DNA from: Aplectana chamaeleonis
Taxonomy: Eukaryota > Nematoda > Chromadorea > Rhabditida > Cosmocercidae
Assembly: GCA_029168955.1 (NCBI GenBank)
Contig: JAPDOI010000020.1
Span: forward strand, 838,501-902,500
Direction: 5' to 3'
Length of the DNA: 64,000 nt
Positions 12,166-30,307 of the stretch are shown here, one piece after another (the stretch's first letter is position 1; every line of letters starts with the position of its first letter). Made by a program: the position numbers and the translations under genes. Below the pieces are notes generated by a model that worked only from the letters and a program-made list of their open reading frames with translations, had not been told where the DNA came from and did not search any database.

Positions 12166-14949
12166 TTGTACAACTATAGAGCAAATACCACGAAAATGGA
12201 AAAGTGGTATCGAATTTCGCAGAAACTGGCGCGAATCCACATTTCGAAATTCACTTGAAATTTTTTCAACCTTGCCTAGAATGGGTCTTTTTGGGTGCTG
12301 ATCACTACGGAAATCACCATCGGTTGAGATTTTTTATGATTCGCGATCTTTACGGTGTATAAAACGTCAATCAGCCACCTGACATGATGTTGAAATATCG
12401 AAAGAAGTATCTTATCAATGATCACTGCCTTAAAAGTCTCCAGAGGTGAAGTTTTAGTCAAATCTGAAATTGAACAAAATCACCTCACGTATAGAATATT
12501 CAGGTAAAGAGGGAGAGGACGAAATGAATTCCAGCTTCGTGTTGAGCACCCACACACGAGCCTGTGTTGGATGATAGAAGATTAGACCCTATTTTCGAGA
12601 GGAGATGAATAAACACTCTGTCAAGAAAATAGTGTGTATTTTGTCGTGGACGCAGTATTGCGTGATATCCATTCGCAGGCGACCGGCCTACCACCGATCA
12701 CGTCGTTGAGCACTCTCTGTCGCGGCGACGCCGTCGCACCCGCGACGAAGTATGCACTAGGCCTAACTCTGTAACAGCTTCAACCGCCCCATCATTATTT
12801 TCATTGCACTTCATCTCATTCAAATTCAGCATGATCCTGCGTTGGAATGAGTTTAAAGACGAGGTTAGAAATTGCGTGAATGGCACAGTTGGGACAAACC
12901 TTTACACCAAACCACTTTAGCGGTGACACTGGAAAATTGTCAGCGTCTGTTCACGTTCAAAAACTATTTATACTCGAACGCCGCGCCGGAGCGGGTACCA
13001 TTAGCTGGCGCTAAGTCGTATTGAAGCTCTTTATTGTTATTATACAATAAAATTGGAGGTTTCGCGTCACATGACTGGATAACATACCTTCTGAGGGATC
13101 CGTCAACGGTTAGTCCTTAGGTAAGGGTTGGCTTCATAAGATAAAAAAAGAAGACTCGGCTTCTTCAATCCCTATTGAAATACGCACCACATTCGACGTC
13201 TGTGACATAGAGACATGGATACCTTTCAGGGCTATACAGTGGCATGCGGGGGTCAGCCGACATCCCAGTCATATCCTTCATCTCCTTACATGGTTCTTCG
13301 GAGCATTGACAACCCGACACGCGGGGTGTCCGAGTCAGTATGATGAGCGCAGAGGACGAAAAGAAAGGCGCGGCCAGCCGCACTGGCACTCTCTCGGCCA
13401 GCCAAAGTGCAAACTGGCTATCTCGGCGTCTCCGCGGAGAGGAATCATTTACAGTTTTGGCTGTACAGTACGCTGATGGAAGCAATCCTAGTTCGGGAGG
13501 GGAGGGGGCGCTCAGCATCACAAAAAGGAGTGAAAGGTACAGTTTTCAGAAGTCTAAGGATATGGAGTCTTTCCATGGAGTCTCTAGGAAGGCTATGACT
13601 GATAACGCTATCATATACTTTATATTGGAAAAAATTTAGATTCTTATGAATCCCCCCTAAACAAAGTTTGCACCCAGGGATGAGTTTCTAAAGTATTCGA
13701 TTCTTAATTTAATCGTCCGAAAGGCGTTGTAGGCTGTGCTCTTTCCATGCGAAGGTACAGAATAACCGGTTAACAAGTGGGTTACTAGCTTATTATCAAG
13801 TGATTCCAGAAAGTAGATGCGAAGCGGTTGTTTCCAAAAAAATTCAACTAGAAAAATGGAGAAAAGATTTTCAAAATCACATCTCTAACTTTCTCCAAGC
13901 AAAAACAGTTTGACACTGGCCGAAACGCTCCAACAGAAAGGATCATCAGGAAAGTGGAGTGGGGGAGTCTACAAAGAATAAATTTTTTTTTGAGAGTCGA
14001 TTTCCATGGATAAAATTTTTAAGTCCTCGAAACAAATCGTTGCGGTATCTCACATAGAAGAGCCCTAGACTTTTCGAAAAAGGACCTCTACTTGGTTGAG
14101 AAGCTTCATGCGTTAGTAATTGCGCTTGCTACTGCCGTTTCACTGGTTTACGTTTCTGATCAGCAAAATGAAACCGTTTGTATGAATTAACCAACACCAT
14201 GTCTTCTTTTCAAAAATAGGTATTGGATGCAAAAATCTGTTTTCGTTCTAGAATAGAACCGAAGAACGAGAAGTCATTTTCATAACCACAAAGTTCTTCT
14301 ATGAAGAATAATAAAACGGTGTGTTTTCGCGAGTTAAAAGTTTAGGCCTCGGGTATCGGTTCTCGAAAAATATTGATACCTTTTCGTAGACTCATCGACT
14401 ACACTTCCCTGTAACCCTTTTTTTGTTGGAATGTTTCTGTCAGCACCGAATCTTAATTGCTTGGTAGATCCCCTTTCTGATAGGACTTACTTTCACTTTT
14501 TTCTCTTTCATCACAAATGTAATCACCAGCGTTAGCAAGCAAAGAATTCAGTAATTTTGTTGAAGAAATGCGTAGCAAAAATGAGCGTTAGATTTGTTCC
14601 CGATCAATCGGAGATAAAAATATTGTTAGAACTCTAACAAATTGTTCTATAGGAAATGTGTTTACAGGCGTAATTGTGATTACAGCCTCAGCATCCACAT
14701 AGACGAAGCGGTCGTGGCAGTTTGCCCGAATATACAGCGCAACCCCAATCATCCGAGAGACACCAGTCGATGGGGCACAGTATGTACTAGCGTCTTTTTC
14801 TTTGTGTCTCCACAGCAAGAGGGTGGGCTGGAAAGTGCAGCAAGCGCGAGGGAAAGTGGGTGAGGCATGCTTGGTTGTCAATGGTACCGCAACCCCTTAC
14901 ATGAGACTAGTGCCAATTCGAGGACTCCATCGGTGTAGCACATCTGGTT

Positions 14950-15023
14950 GAGCCCGGGCGAGGATCGAACCTGCTGTGTAGAGCGAGCAGCAGCGCATCC
15001 TTCCATTACACCACACCAGCTCG
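14950..15023 (-). repeat. tRNA-like sequence (tRNA-derived repeat or pseudogene)
   Basis: The minus strand carries an A-box-like TGGTGTAATGG and, 30-35 nt later, a B-box-like GGTTCGATCC, with partly complementary ends (GAGC/GCTC). The anticodon arm does not pair convincingly. It sits inside the 4.6-kb hAT element, so a tRNA-derived repeat is likelier than a working tRNA gene. Confidence 0.5.
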
Positions 15024-15292
15024 GGTAACCACCACAGCGAGATATATAGACGAGCTAACCATAGGGCACCGCAGATAATGCGGGTTAGCTTTTCCATAAC
15101 CGTCTACCTTCGCCGTACGTATGGGGTTACCGTCTATGAGTCCGGCACCTTGTCTATGGAGCGAATTTGCAACAAGTTGCGATCCATGATTTTTTTCTGT
15201 TCTCTGTCCAATTTTGCCTATTCTTACAGAAAACGGAAAACAAAAAAAATGGCCAGAAATGGGCAGAAAACAGAAAATTCCGCACACCCCTG

Positions 15293-16557
15293 ATTACGAT
15301 CTCGACCCTTGTGCTAGAACCACGAGGTCCTCTAGCTGCGTGTTGCAACAACGGTAGTCATTTCCGAACCGGAATATATACTATTGCATGTGATTCTTTG
15401 AGAATGTATACTTACAGACGAAAACTGTACCCCTGTGCTCCCAACTGCGCGGAGCGCTGTGGACTGGTTTGCGTTAGGGGCGCGCGGCCGAGCCGCGTGT
15501 CTTCTAATCCGTCCGTGTGGCGCCGGAGCTATAAAAAGCTCGTCAAGACGGGGCTGAGAAGTCCTGACGACTTTTATATCGCAGAAAGACAGAAGGCACG
15601 CAGCTCGACCGCACGCTTCTAACGCAAACCAGCCCCACGTGCTCTGCTGAGTCAACCAATGGCTTTATTTTTCCATGAAGGTACCTTGTGGAGTGAAATT
15701 TACTCGATTCCAACAATTTAGTCATTGCCCCTCTGTTAGGCAGCGTGGCTGCGTGCGGCTTGGTGTCCCCGGAATGGACTATATATTAAAGAAATGCAGG
15801 TTGTTGCCCGCACCCGCATCGATCAGTCATCATCAGTCCGGGAATGCATTACGTGACGCCGGCCTATTTGTACGGACGCGCGCGGTGTCGTCGCCGCGCC
15901 GCCGCAGCGCGAACGCGCGCGGCCCGCACGTTTCAAGGCGCTAGCAGCCACGCGGCCTCTACTGGCTATTGATCAATGGCCTTGTTTGACTTATGATAAG
16001 GTTTTCGGTCGCTGATGGACTCTCTTCTACACATCTCTTTCCAAATAGTAGTGATTCCGTCTCTGAAATGTCTTCCGTATTGCTTAGAATAGTGAGTTCT
16101 GTCGATTTCGTTGGTGAAAAATTGCCGAAAATTTCCTCGTTAGTTGTGCTTTTTCTATCCATTTCACTCTTAACTTTGTCGAATTAGTTCTAAATATTCA
16201 TTAGTACTTATCAAGAGCTGAAAAGAGCGCGAATTTTGAAATTTCGGTTTAGAAAACTTCCATTTGTGGGAAATATTTTTCCATTTCGTCCTAATTCTTT
16301 GAACGCGGTTTATTCTCTTGGGTAAGGCCTTTTATGCGTTACCATTGAACTAAGCTTAGGGTTTTGATAGTTTTGCTAATGTATAAGTCTTGACAAAGTC
16401 CTGCACCAAATGGAGGTGGGCGAATTTTCCGGTTTTCCGTCTGGCAACTTTCGATCAAGTAAGGTATATCATTCGAAAGCTCAAATCTTCCTATATCTAA
16501 TGGTGTTTATCTCTGTTCGAAAAGCTCGACCTTCTCAGAATTTTACGTCAAAACGTA
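15293..16557. other. Repeat-derived spacer, no gene seen
   Basis: Just right of the hAT element (15313-15365) is a fragment resembling the MITEs at 40945 and 51975, consistent with the hAT element having landed inside one. An element at about 15440-15645 has inverted ends (GGTTTGCGTTA / TAACGCAAACC). A GC-rich patch follows at 15850-15960. No exon recognised. Confidence 0.5.
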
Positions 16558-17885
16558 CTAGGTTGGAGCGAAAGTTTCTCGCTAGGTCGAAAGTCGACTT
16601 TGAAGATTTTTAAACATTTCAGCGTGGGTCCTTCGGCCTAGTGCGATATACCGGTTGAAAGCACAAATTGTTTCCTATCTAACGCTGCTTCCATTTGGGC
16701 CATAGCCTGCTCATTTGCGAAGTATATGCTTTAATTTAGTGGTAATCTTAGTTCTGAGCGTCTTTTAGTGCTTCTACCTATTTACTTTGGGGTAAACCAC
16801 CAAACCTACCAGAGTTGACAGGATATTTGAGCCACCTTAGAACTAGATGATGGTGCTATGTGGGAAGGGGGGGGGGGGGGCACTGTTGTATCGCACTTGG
16901 CCACGCCCATTTTTCCGTGCCGCAATGACTCTCCTGATTTTGGCAGGGGAGGGAAACCCCGGGTAGGTACTCAAATTTAGTGCGGCACAGTGAAATGGGC
17001 GTGGCCTAGTCCATCGTGCCGTAGTGCCCCCCCCTTCCCACACAGCACCTCTGTCTTTTCTGACTCATGCGAGAAGTTACGGCCTCGAAGCTTCAAAGTT
17101 GACTTATCTGGGTTAAATTCCGGTCCGCAATTGCGTCTCGAAACGCTTTGCGGCCGCGCGCTTTCGAGTCGGAAGAGTTTCCAGCGCCGCAGCCGCCGAT
17201 CTGTTGACTCTAGGTGGGTTTCAGAAACTGGAAACTAAACAAAATTGAAGAAAACTGTATAAAAAAGCTATATCGAGTCGGCTTTAGAGCTGTAAACTCG
17301 ATCGACTCGAGCGCGTGCGGCCGCAAAGCGTGTCGAGACGCAATTGCGGACTGGAATTTGGCCCAGATGGGCACAATACAATGACCAACCTGTTTTGGAA
17401 ATTCGATTTTCAATGGAATGTTTATCGATTTTCAAGAGAAAGGTCGACAATTGACGAACAAACACTATTGAGTGGGGGCTTGGCCATTATACTTAACTTT
17501 GAAGCTTTAAAGCCTTAACTTCTCGGATAAGCCAGAAAAGACCGAAGTTGAAAAATCACAAAATCCATAATTATGCTCCGTCGAAAATTTCAGCAACCGC
17601 TATCATCTAGTTCTAGGGTCTCTCAAATATCCTGTTAACTCTGGCAGGTCTGATGGTTAAACTCAAAGTGAATAGAAGAACTCAAGATGCTCAGTGCTGA
17701 AGATTACCACTGAATTATAGCATATATCTCAAAAATGGAAAAGGCTCAGGCCCAAGTGGAAGGCAGCGTTAGATGGAAAAGATTTAGTGCTTTCGATCGG
17801 TATAGCTCACTAGGTTGAAGGACCAACGGTTAAAGGTTTAAATATTGTCAAAGTCAAGTGGCAGGAAGCCTTCGTTTCAACCTAA
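16558..17885. mobile_element. TA-flanked foldback MITE (YTAGGTTGAAGCGAAAG family), copy 1
   Basis: Flanked by TA. The left end CTAGGTTGGAGCGAAAG is mirrored by TTTCAACCTAA at the right, and internal words (GGTCCTTCGGCC, CTGCCTTCCACTTGGGCC) are shared with copies at 44172-46693 and 52723-53664. At 1328 bp it is longer than the 942-bp copy because a GC-rich element (about 16860-17045) and a CTGTGCTTATC-family MITE (about 17100-17377) sit inside it. Confidence 0.75.
17100..17377. mobile_element. CTGTGCTTATCTGGG-family MITE, copy 2 (worn ends)
   Basis: The long GGTCCGCAATTGCGTCTC..GCTTTGCGG terminal repeats are present in opposite orientations; the outer termini are partly degraded (ACTTATCTGGG left, GGGCACAAT right). 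Nested in the 16558-17885 element. Confidence 0.7.
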
Positions 17886-18792
17886 TACATTCTGCGCAGC
17901 GCTTTAAGGACAGCAGTTTTTTCGCTCTATTTGTTCCGTATTTAACGCACAAAACATCGTGAAACAGCATGAAATTAAGTTTAGGTGAGTCGTGTTCCAA
18001 AGATAATAATACAAAAAGGTGATGTTAAATTGTATGTTCTCCGAGTCTTTCGAGGGAATTTCGAAATCGAATTCGTCCTCTACGGCAACGGGCCGAATAT
18101 GAAGTTTAGGGGTATGGCCGAAATTTCGGGCCAAAAATGAAATTTCGGGAAAGATATCTCGAAATTTATCGACATTTTTGATCAGACTCTTGGGCCGGAC
18201 TACTGAACGAATTTTCGGCGTCTGACAGCTTTCGCAATCAAATACATTGAATTTTTCAGTTTTCGGAACACACGAATGTCCAAAAATCTTATAATCCGAT
18301 TTCATGAATGAATCGAATTGTTGTGTAACCGAAAAGTCGAGTTTTCCAAAGGAATTGGCTTTTTCATCACAAAAAAATAGTTTTTTTTTTCGGAAAAAAA
18401 CTGCCCAGAAATCTCGCCTCGGGGAAATCGCAAAATTTTCGGAATAAATGATGGTGGGTGGTCGCTTGACCGTGTTGAGATTATCAATTACAGCTTCAAG
18501 AAACGAGCCGAAACGGCCGCATTCAAATCATTTTGTGCAATCAAATCGTCGAGACGCCACCCGTTTCTAGCCAAACTGCGCACCCTCGATACAAACTCAA
18601 ATGGGATGCTCAAAAATGGTCACTTTGTCTCGTTTTTCACGCTTCCAACCAAGTAAGCGTTCCAAAATAGGCCGTACGAGTCTATTAACCTCTCAAGGGT
18701 GCGTGTATGCTGTGGTGTAACTCGTCCACGATAACGTTTTTCAGTGTGTTTGTTGCCTTTAGTGCCCGAGTACATCCGGAATTTGTTTTCAG
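17886..18792. other. Spacer upstream of gene 1; possible minus-strand coding remnant
   Basis: Mostly unexplained sequence. On the minus strand, frames at 18305-17904 and about 18615-18487 have protein-like composition (for example the end of one reads VSARFLKL then stop), but they are in different frames and match no family I know. The promoter of gene 1 should lie here; no specific element is recognisable. Confidence 0.35.
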
Positions 18793-18800
18793 AATAGAAC
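18793..18800 (+). promoter_or_regulatory. Trans-splice-like acceptor and short 5' UTR of gene 1
   Basis: TTTGTTTTCAG ends at 18792 and the ATG follows 8 nt later at 18801. A strong 3' splice site just ahead of an initiator codon with no upstream exon is the arrangement seen at nematode spliced-leader trans-splice sites. Confidence 0.6.
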
Positions 18801-25071
<6,271 letters not shown>

Positions 25072-26098
25072 TCTTCAATGCTGTTGTTGCTGGGTAGTTC
25101 AGGAAGTCCTTCTGTCCAGGTGTCGCTATGTGTTAGATTTTTCAAGCTTTGTTATAAGTTTTCTTCTTTGTGTATGCCTCATCTTGTCACATTCTTTGGT
25201 CTTTCAGCTGTTGTGTTTTAATCCTTGTTTTTTTCAAACTTGCAGTTTTTTTTTTCAAACTTGCAGTTTCTATTCTCTTCGAGGGACCATTCAGGGTTGA
25301 AATCGTTCCCGAGTCTTAGGCAGAAAATATTAATGTTGATCTATATGCAGTGTGCTACAATCTTTACAGTCACTCAGAAAGAAAACCTCCTATAAGGGTT
25401 TTTCCATAATATCGCCTTTGAGCGGCGTGGCGTAGTGCTTTTCCGTAATATAGATCACGCTGCGCGACACGATCGACATCGAAGAAATGTACTAAGCCGC
25501 GCCGCTTGGCAGCGGAAGTATAAATGACTTCTAACGCGATGCTGCGCCTTTTTCATTAGCACCAGCGAGTTTGTCTGTAGAGTAGAGTCGTCTTGCACAA
25601 TTTAGAATGAATGGGGTCGCGGAGGTAGATCGTCGCGTGCGATCGAAATCTCGTGTGACGTGTGAAATGACGTCTAGAAACGTTTCTCTCCCCAGCCAAT
25701 CACGCTCATTTCACCGTGCCGCAGTAAATTGGAACACCTGCGGGATTTCCCTCCCCTGCCACAACCAGGAGAGTCTTTGCGGCACGGAAAAATGGGCGTG
25801 GCCAAGTGCGATTCAACAGTGCCCACCCCAATGACACATAGCACCGAATTCTGTATTGGATTACCGTCACGCAGATGCTGTGTCGCGGACGTGGTTTGCG
25901 TACGCGACGTCTTACCGTAGTTCAAAAACTTCAAAGACGCAGAGGAAGCGCCGCTTCCTTGGACTCATCGCTTTCCATCCCGTTTGGGACAGATTATATC
26001 TGGTTTTCAGAGAGGGAAGGGGGGGGGAGTCAAGAAAAATACTCATATTTGGTAAATGAAGTACTGTAGTTCGGTTCATCCAATGAAAGTGTTATGTA
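25072..26098. other. Spacer between gene 1 and the mariner relic
   Basis: Contains a tandem duplication of a short TTTTCAAACTTGCAGTTT unit (about 25230-25268), an element near 25430-25660 related to 47330-47400, and a GC-rich MITE at about 25690-25835 (TGCCGCA and AATGGGCGTGG words) related to 16870-17040 and 22340-22440. No coding exon recognised. Confidence 0.5.
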
Positions 26099-26651
26099 TT
26101 AGGTCTAGAAGTTAATTTCCGCGTTTTTGTTGTTATTGATATTTTGTAAAAAATAAAATTATTTTTATATAACGAATTTTATGTTATAATGCTCACTGTA
26201 TTATCAGCTTTCTATTGATATATAACTTGCTTCACGTACCTTATAAAAAAAGTATTATTTTAGTTTCAGAATATGTCAACTTTTGTGCCGGAAAAACGCC
26301 ATTTGCGGGAAGCTCTCCTTTTCCTTTTTCATCTCAAGAAGAAAGCCACTGACGCGCACCAAATGCTTGCCCAAGCTTACGGGGATGCTGCTCCATCCAT
26401 AAGAACCTGCCAAGAATGGTTTCAGCGTTTCAAATCGGGTGATTTTGACGTTAAGGACAAAGATCGACCAGGACAGCCAAAAAAGTTCGAAGACGAAGAA
26501 CTTCAGGCTTTGTTGGATCAAGATTCGGCTCAAACGCAAGAACAGCTCGCGGCATCTCTCGGCGTCACCCAAAAAGCAATTTCTATTCGATTGAAGGCAA
26601 TGGGGAAGATTCAAAAGGAAGGAAAACGCGGAAATTAACTTCTAGACCTAA
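26099..26651 (+). mobile_element. Internally deleted mariner transposon, 553 bp
   Basis: Perfect 29-bp terminal inverted repeats begin TTAGGTCTAGAAGTTAATTT and run on to CGCGTTTT; TA duplications flank both ends (26097-26098 and 26652-26653). Inside is the start of a mariner transposase gene that runs straight into the right terminal repeat, so the catalytic two-thirds has been deleted. The intact ends suggest a fairly recent copy that a full-length transposase could mobilise. Confidence 0.95.
26273..26638 (+). pseudogene. Mariner transposase, N-terminal DNA-binding domain only (121 aa)
   Basis: Starts MSTFVPEKRHLREALLFLFH and contains both mariner HTH modules: first HTH about residues 9-53 (ending WFQRFKSGDFDV), a DKDRPGQPKKF linker, and second HTH about residues 75-113 (LAASLGVTQKAISIRLKAMG). 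Mariner transposases are about 345 aa with a DD34D catalytic core after this; here the frame reaches a stop in the terminal repeat after KEGKRGN. The remaining domain has no frameshift, so if transcribed it could bind mariner ends without cutting. Of all HTH sequences here this one is closest to real mariner transposase. Confidence 0.93.
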
Positions 26652-29600
26652 TATGTTGCAGTATTTCGTTAACCGTTGGCAAGATTTAATCGTGATCTTC
26701 TGCGTCCTTAATATGGGTCTGTTTCGAGCAAATGTATTTGTAGATTCTTAATCCTATTAATATTCACTTCGTTTTGTTATTTCAGAGTTTGTAAGTATCA
26801 TGTTTTTTGTGTGCTATTTTATGAAAAAAATTATTACGTTTTTTTTACTAATGCTATTGCATACGAGTTAGCGCTCGGTCCATTATCTATTTTATTTCTG
26901 TGCTATATTTATGAACCAGTTCATCCAGTTGTGGGGCAAATTTAGTTTGTGCATGCAAATTGTGGGCTTCCTCGCCTCGCATCAGCTGATGAGGTAAGTT
27001 CTCTTTAATTATTTTGGTTTTCTCGTGTTTCAGGTATATTTCTAACCAAAGTTAAGTAATAGTTATGGTCAGTGGAAGAGCTCTATTTTGAAATTTTGCG
27101 CTTAGAGTATACCGGAAATTGCGAAAAAGAGAATTGGTTGTATTTCTCACACTTGTGTTTTTATTGGTTTTGAATCCACTCGTTTTTATTATTGGCTCTT
27201 GTAAAGAAACTACTATTAGCACGGCCATTTCGAAGGAAATCTACTTCACTAGAATCATTTCCGCACGTAGAGTTCGAATATGCCCTTCTCGTCTGCCTAA
27301 AACTACTGTAAGAAGAGTTACAGACGTTTTCCTTTTGGTTTTCATATCCAATGCGCCCTCCAAAACGCGCAGTGATCTTCCGAAAATCTGGAAGCGGGCC
27401 TCATAATCGTTTTCGGCTCACAATATGACCCCCTTGGCCGAAGATTGGGTGAGCGGTCATTCTTCGCACTTATCGTAGAGCAGGAGCGTTTTGGACCTGC
27501 ACGGATTGTTGGTTGAGCGTTTACTTATCCTCTGTAAAATCTAATTATCACGACTTATGGGGCGAGCGGCGTGGGCGATTCTGCTACCTCCGTTTGTCAT
27601 GCGCTCTCTCACTGTGTCTAACCACCGCTCCGCACCCGCTCGCGTAGAAACCATGAGAATTTCGCGATTTTGTAGCCTTCATATCAAAGGATTCTGAAAG
27701 CGCTGAGGAAAAGTATTACGGTTTCGTCTGGAAACTCTTTGAGTGGCTGACCACGAATCTGAGGTTTATTTACCGGGTGTTCAAAGTTTAAGACTCATTT
27801 CGTTTAAAAGTTGCCATCAGGGAAAGTTTTGGGCGAAAACGCGAGTTTGGCTGATTTCCGGAATGCTACGGTAGATGTGGCTCAAAATCTTTATCTGCGG
27901 GTTATTTTGAGTGCTCAACACGACTCTGAGATCCGTTTATCGATTTTCGACTGATTACGGCAGGTTACGGTGGGTATATGGGAGTTTGATAAGTCTCAAA
28001 TTTGACTCAAAATTTCTCTACGGGGGCTATTCGGGGTGCTGAATACGAATCTGATGTTCATTTGTTGATTTTCGAGTCATTAAGGTTGGTTTTACCCCAT
28101 CAAAGGCATGCTACCTACCGTTATAACTATCTTCAGAGTGGTTTTAGGCAGCTGAGAAGGACGCATTCGCACTCTGCGTACAAAACGGGTTGTAGAAAAG
28201 TACTTTCATCCGGAATGGCCAAAAGGTGAAAAAAGGAAAAAAAAAGAAAAAAAAGTGCAAGATTAAAAATAAATAATGACAGTATGAATGCTTCTGTTTC
28301 TGGGCGATTTCCGCTATTTTCGGAAGGAAACATTCGGAATTGAAGCTTACTTATTTACCTTGAAGTTGAGCTTTTAAATTTAGTAGGAAACATATCTGAA
28401 GCACGAGAAAGGCAATGAAACCCACATGATAAGCTCATGTGAAGCGAGGAAGCCGGTAATAAATGGCGCGTCGCGTGCTGCCAGCATGCGCTCGCAATCT
28501 GCACAAACTTATTTTACCGAAATGGAGTTTATACCCTTTCGGTACTTTTCGGCTTTCTGTGGTGAGAGTGGCGAACGAAACTTGTATACTCTGTTCTAAT
28601 CGAATTCGTGTATGCAGATCCCAAAAGAGCGCGTCTCTGCGCGTGGCAGAGATGCAGAAGGAAAGTTTCTGTCTCTTTGGGCTATCTATCGGCGGACATG
28701 AGTGGATCAAAGTACCATTCCGGTTCATACTTTCCGCCGCCGCGATGGAATAGCGCTTTTCATTCCTCTCGAAACCGCTGTTCTTCGCTGTTATCATCTA
28801 ACGAAGGAAGTCTATAAAGCGTATGATCTAGTTCCGCAATCGCGTTCAGTCCGCAAAATCTCATCACAATCGTAGAAGCGAAGCGGTTGTTTTGAGAATG
28901 GTTCTAGTTGAAATTTTTAAAACAGCCGCTTCACTTCTACGATTGTGATAATGAGAACTGAACGCGATTGAGGAACTGAACTGTATGTCGGATCCGCAGA
29001 AACGATTTGTGTTGCTAGTATCTCTAGGGCATCAATAATAAAACCGCGCAGTACCCCTTCCCGAACCGCTGGTTCCGAGAAGTTATAAGCCAAAACGGTC
29101 GTTTTTCCCGGTTTTGTTCCATCCGAAACGCACAGTAAATTTCCCAAAATCTCGAAACGTACCTTATAATCGTGTTCAGCACCCAAAACAACCACCCTGA
29201 GCAAAGTTTGGGTGTAGGCACATTTTCCGAACTTTGTGCGGACTGACAGCGTTTTGGACTTACACGCATTGAGTGATTTCTTATATCAATTAGGGGTTCT
29301 GAAAAAGTGTTCCAGATTTGACTTAAAATTCTCCAAGGCTGTTTTTTCGGGGTGCTGATAACGAATCTGAGCTCCGTTTGCCGATTTTCTACAGATTACG
29401 GTGGGTATACGGTAGTTTAATCAAAGTCTCATATTTGGCTCAAAGTTTGTATGAGAGGGTTATTCGGGGTAGTGAATATGGATTTGATGTCCTTTTTCGG
29501 ATTTTCGAAGTACTAAGGTATGTTTTGCCTCGTAAATTGCGTTTTACTTACCGTAACCTACAGTAAACCTTAGAATTTCGACAAACATACCCTCCTAGAT

Positions 29601-30305
29601 TACCCCTTCATACAAGTTTTGAGCAGAATTCGAATTTTTTCTTCAAAACACCCCAGAAATTTTTGATGGGTACCCTTACTTTTTCGGGAACCTTCAAAAA
29701 CGCTCATAGCTTTTTGTAATCAGCTGCTCGGAGCGGGTTACTACAAAGTTTTGCTACAGATGCTCAAGAGATACTGGCGATACAATTCGTTTCCGCAGAT
29801 CCGGCATACGCTTTGTATACTTCCCTTGTAAGCTGAGAACACCGACGCCAATTTGTAAGTGCTACCAAATGGGGCAGCTGCTAAGCGCGACACAAGTATG
29901 AGCGGGCCTGAAAGTTGATCAGCTGATTGTGCTAGTCATTTTGGCGTTGTTGTGATAATTTATGAGCATTTTATTTAGATTTTAGAGAATTAGTTGTAAA
30001 GCGATCGCTTCGCCGTAGGTACAGTCGGCATGCGGTGCCCCTATCCTCTGTTTCGGAGTGAAATTTATTTCCGTTAATCGCTTGCGTCTGCGCGCGTATA
30101 CTGCGTCTCCTTTTCCCCACCCTTTCTCTCTGTCTCTCTCCTCGCTCTGCACAAGCGCGCGATGGAACAGACTAAATTCGCCTCCGAAATAAAGAATATG
30201 TTATAACATATGGCACCGAGTTTGCGCCAATCTTCAATAGGGGATGCAAATTATCAGGAGGATCCATGACGACATGTGCTACCGTTTAAATACAAAATAT
30301 TTCAG
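26652..30305. repeat. Spacer between mariner relic and gene 2: foldback repeats
   Basis: A foldback element at about 27215-28226 has ends of the type GGCCATTTCG / CGGAATGGCC. A second foldback sequence spans about 28840-29830, and a CG-rich inverted-repeat element (30045-30200) lies just upstream of gene 2. No protein-coding exon recognised. Confidence 0.55.
27215..28226. repeat. Foldback element of the ACCGTATACCCACC family
   Basis: The left part (GGCCATTTCGAAGGAAAT, then CTGCCTAAAAC) is mirrored on the right (GGCAGCTGAGAAGGACGC, then TTCATCCGGAATGGCC). The interior carries the words shared with the copies at 36640-37705 and 41508-42895. Non-coding. Confidence 0.6.
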
Positions 30306-30307
30306 AC
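30306..30307 (+). promoter_or_regulatory. Trans-splice-like acceptor 2 nt before the gene 2 ATG
   Basis: ATATTTCAG ends at 30305, followed by AC and the ATG at 30308. This fits a spliced-leader acceptor and decides the start codon. Confidence 0.65.

Larger units (their letters stand above)
10691..15292. mobile_element. 4.6-kb non-autonomous hAT element with 8-bp target duplication
   Basis: The left end reads CAGGGATGTGCGGAA and the right end, reverse complemented, CAGGGGTGTGCGGAA; both continue into CAGAAAACAGAAAA-type subterminal sequence. A perfect 8-bp direct repeat ATTACGAT flanks it (10683-10690 and 15293-15300). CAGGG-type ends plus an 8-bp duplication are the hallmark of hAT transposons. 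I see no hAT transposase (no dimerisation domain, no BED finger) inside, so it is non-autonomous and swollen by nested repeats, including the CGAACGAACG tract, inverted segments near 11225-11290 and 12720-12765, and a tRNA-like sequence at 14950-15023. Confidence 0.88.

Noticed and set aside
11779..12240. 153-codon minus-strand open frame, Phe/Arg/Ser/Asn-rich
   Set aside because: It is the translation of the CGAACGAACG repeat tract inside the 4.6-kb hAT element; no family likeness and repeated peptide words.
13165..13639. Overlapping open frames of about 100-118 codons on both strands
   Set aside because: Located in the non-coding interior of the hAT element; similar length on both strands, no recognisable domain.
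15167..15622. 151-codon plus-strand open frame
   Set aside because: It runs from the hAT right terminus through unrelated repeat sequence, crossing a transposon boundary, so it cannot be an old gene.
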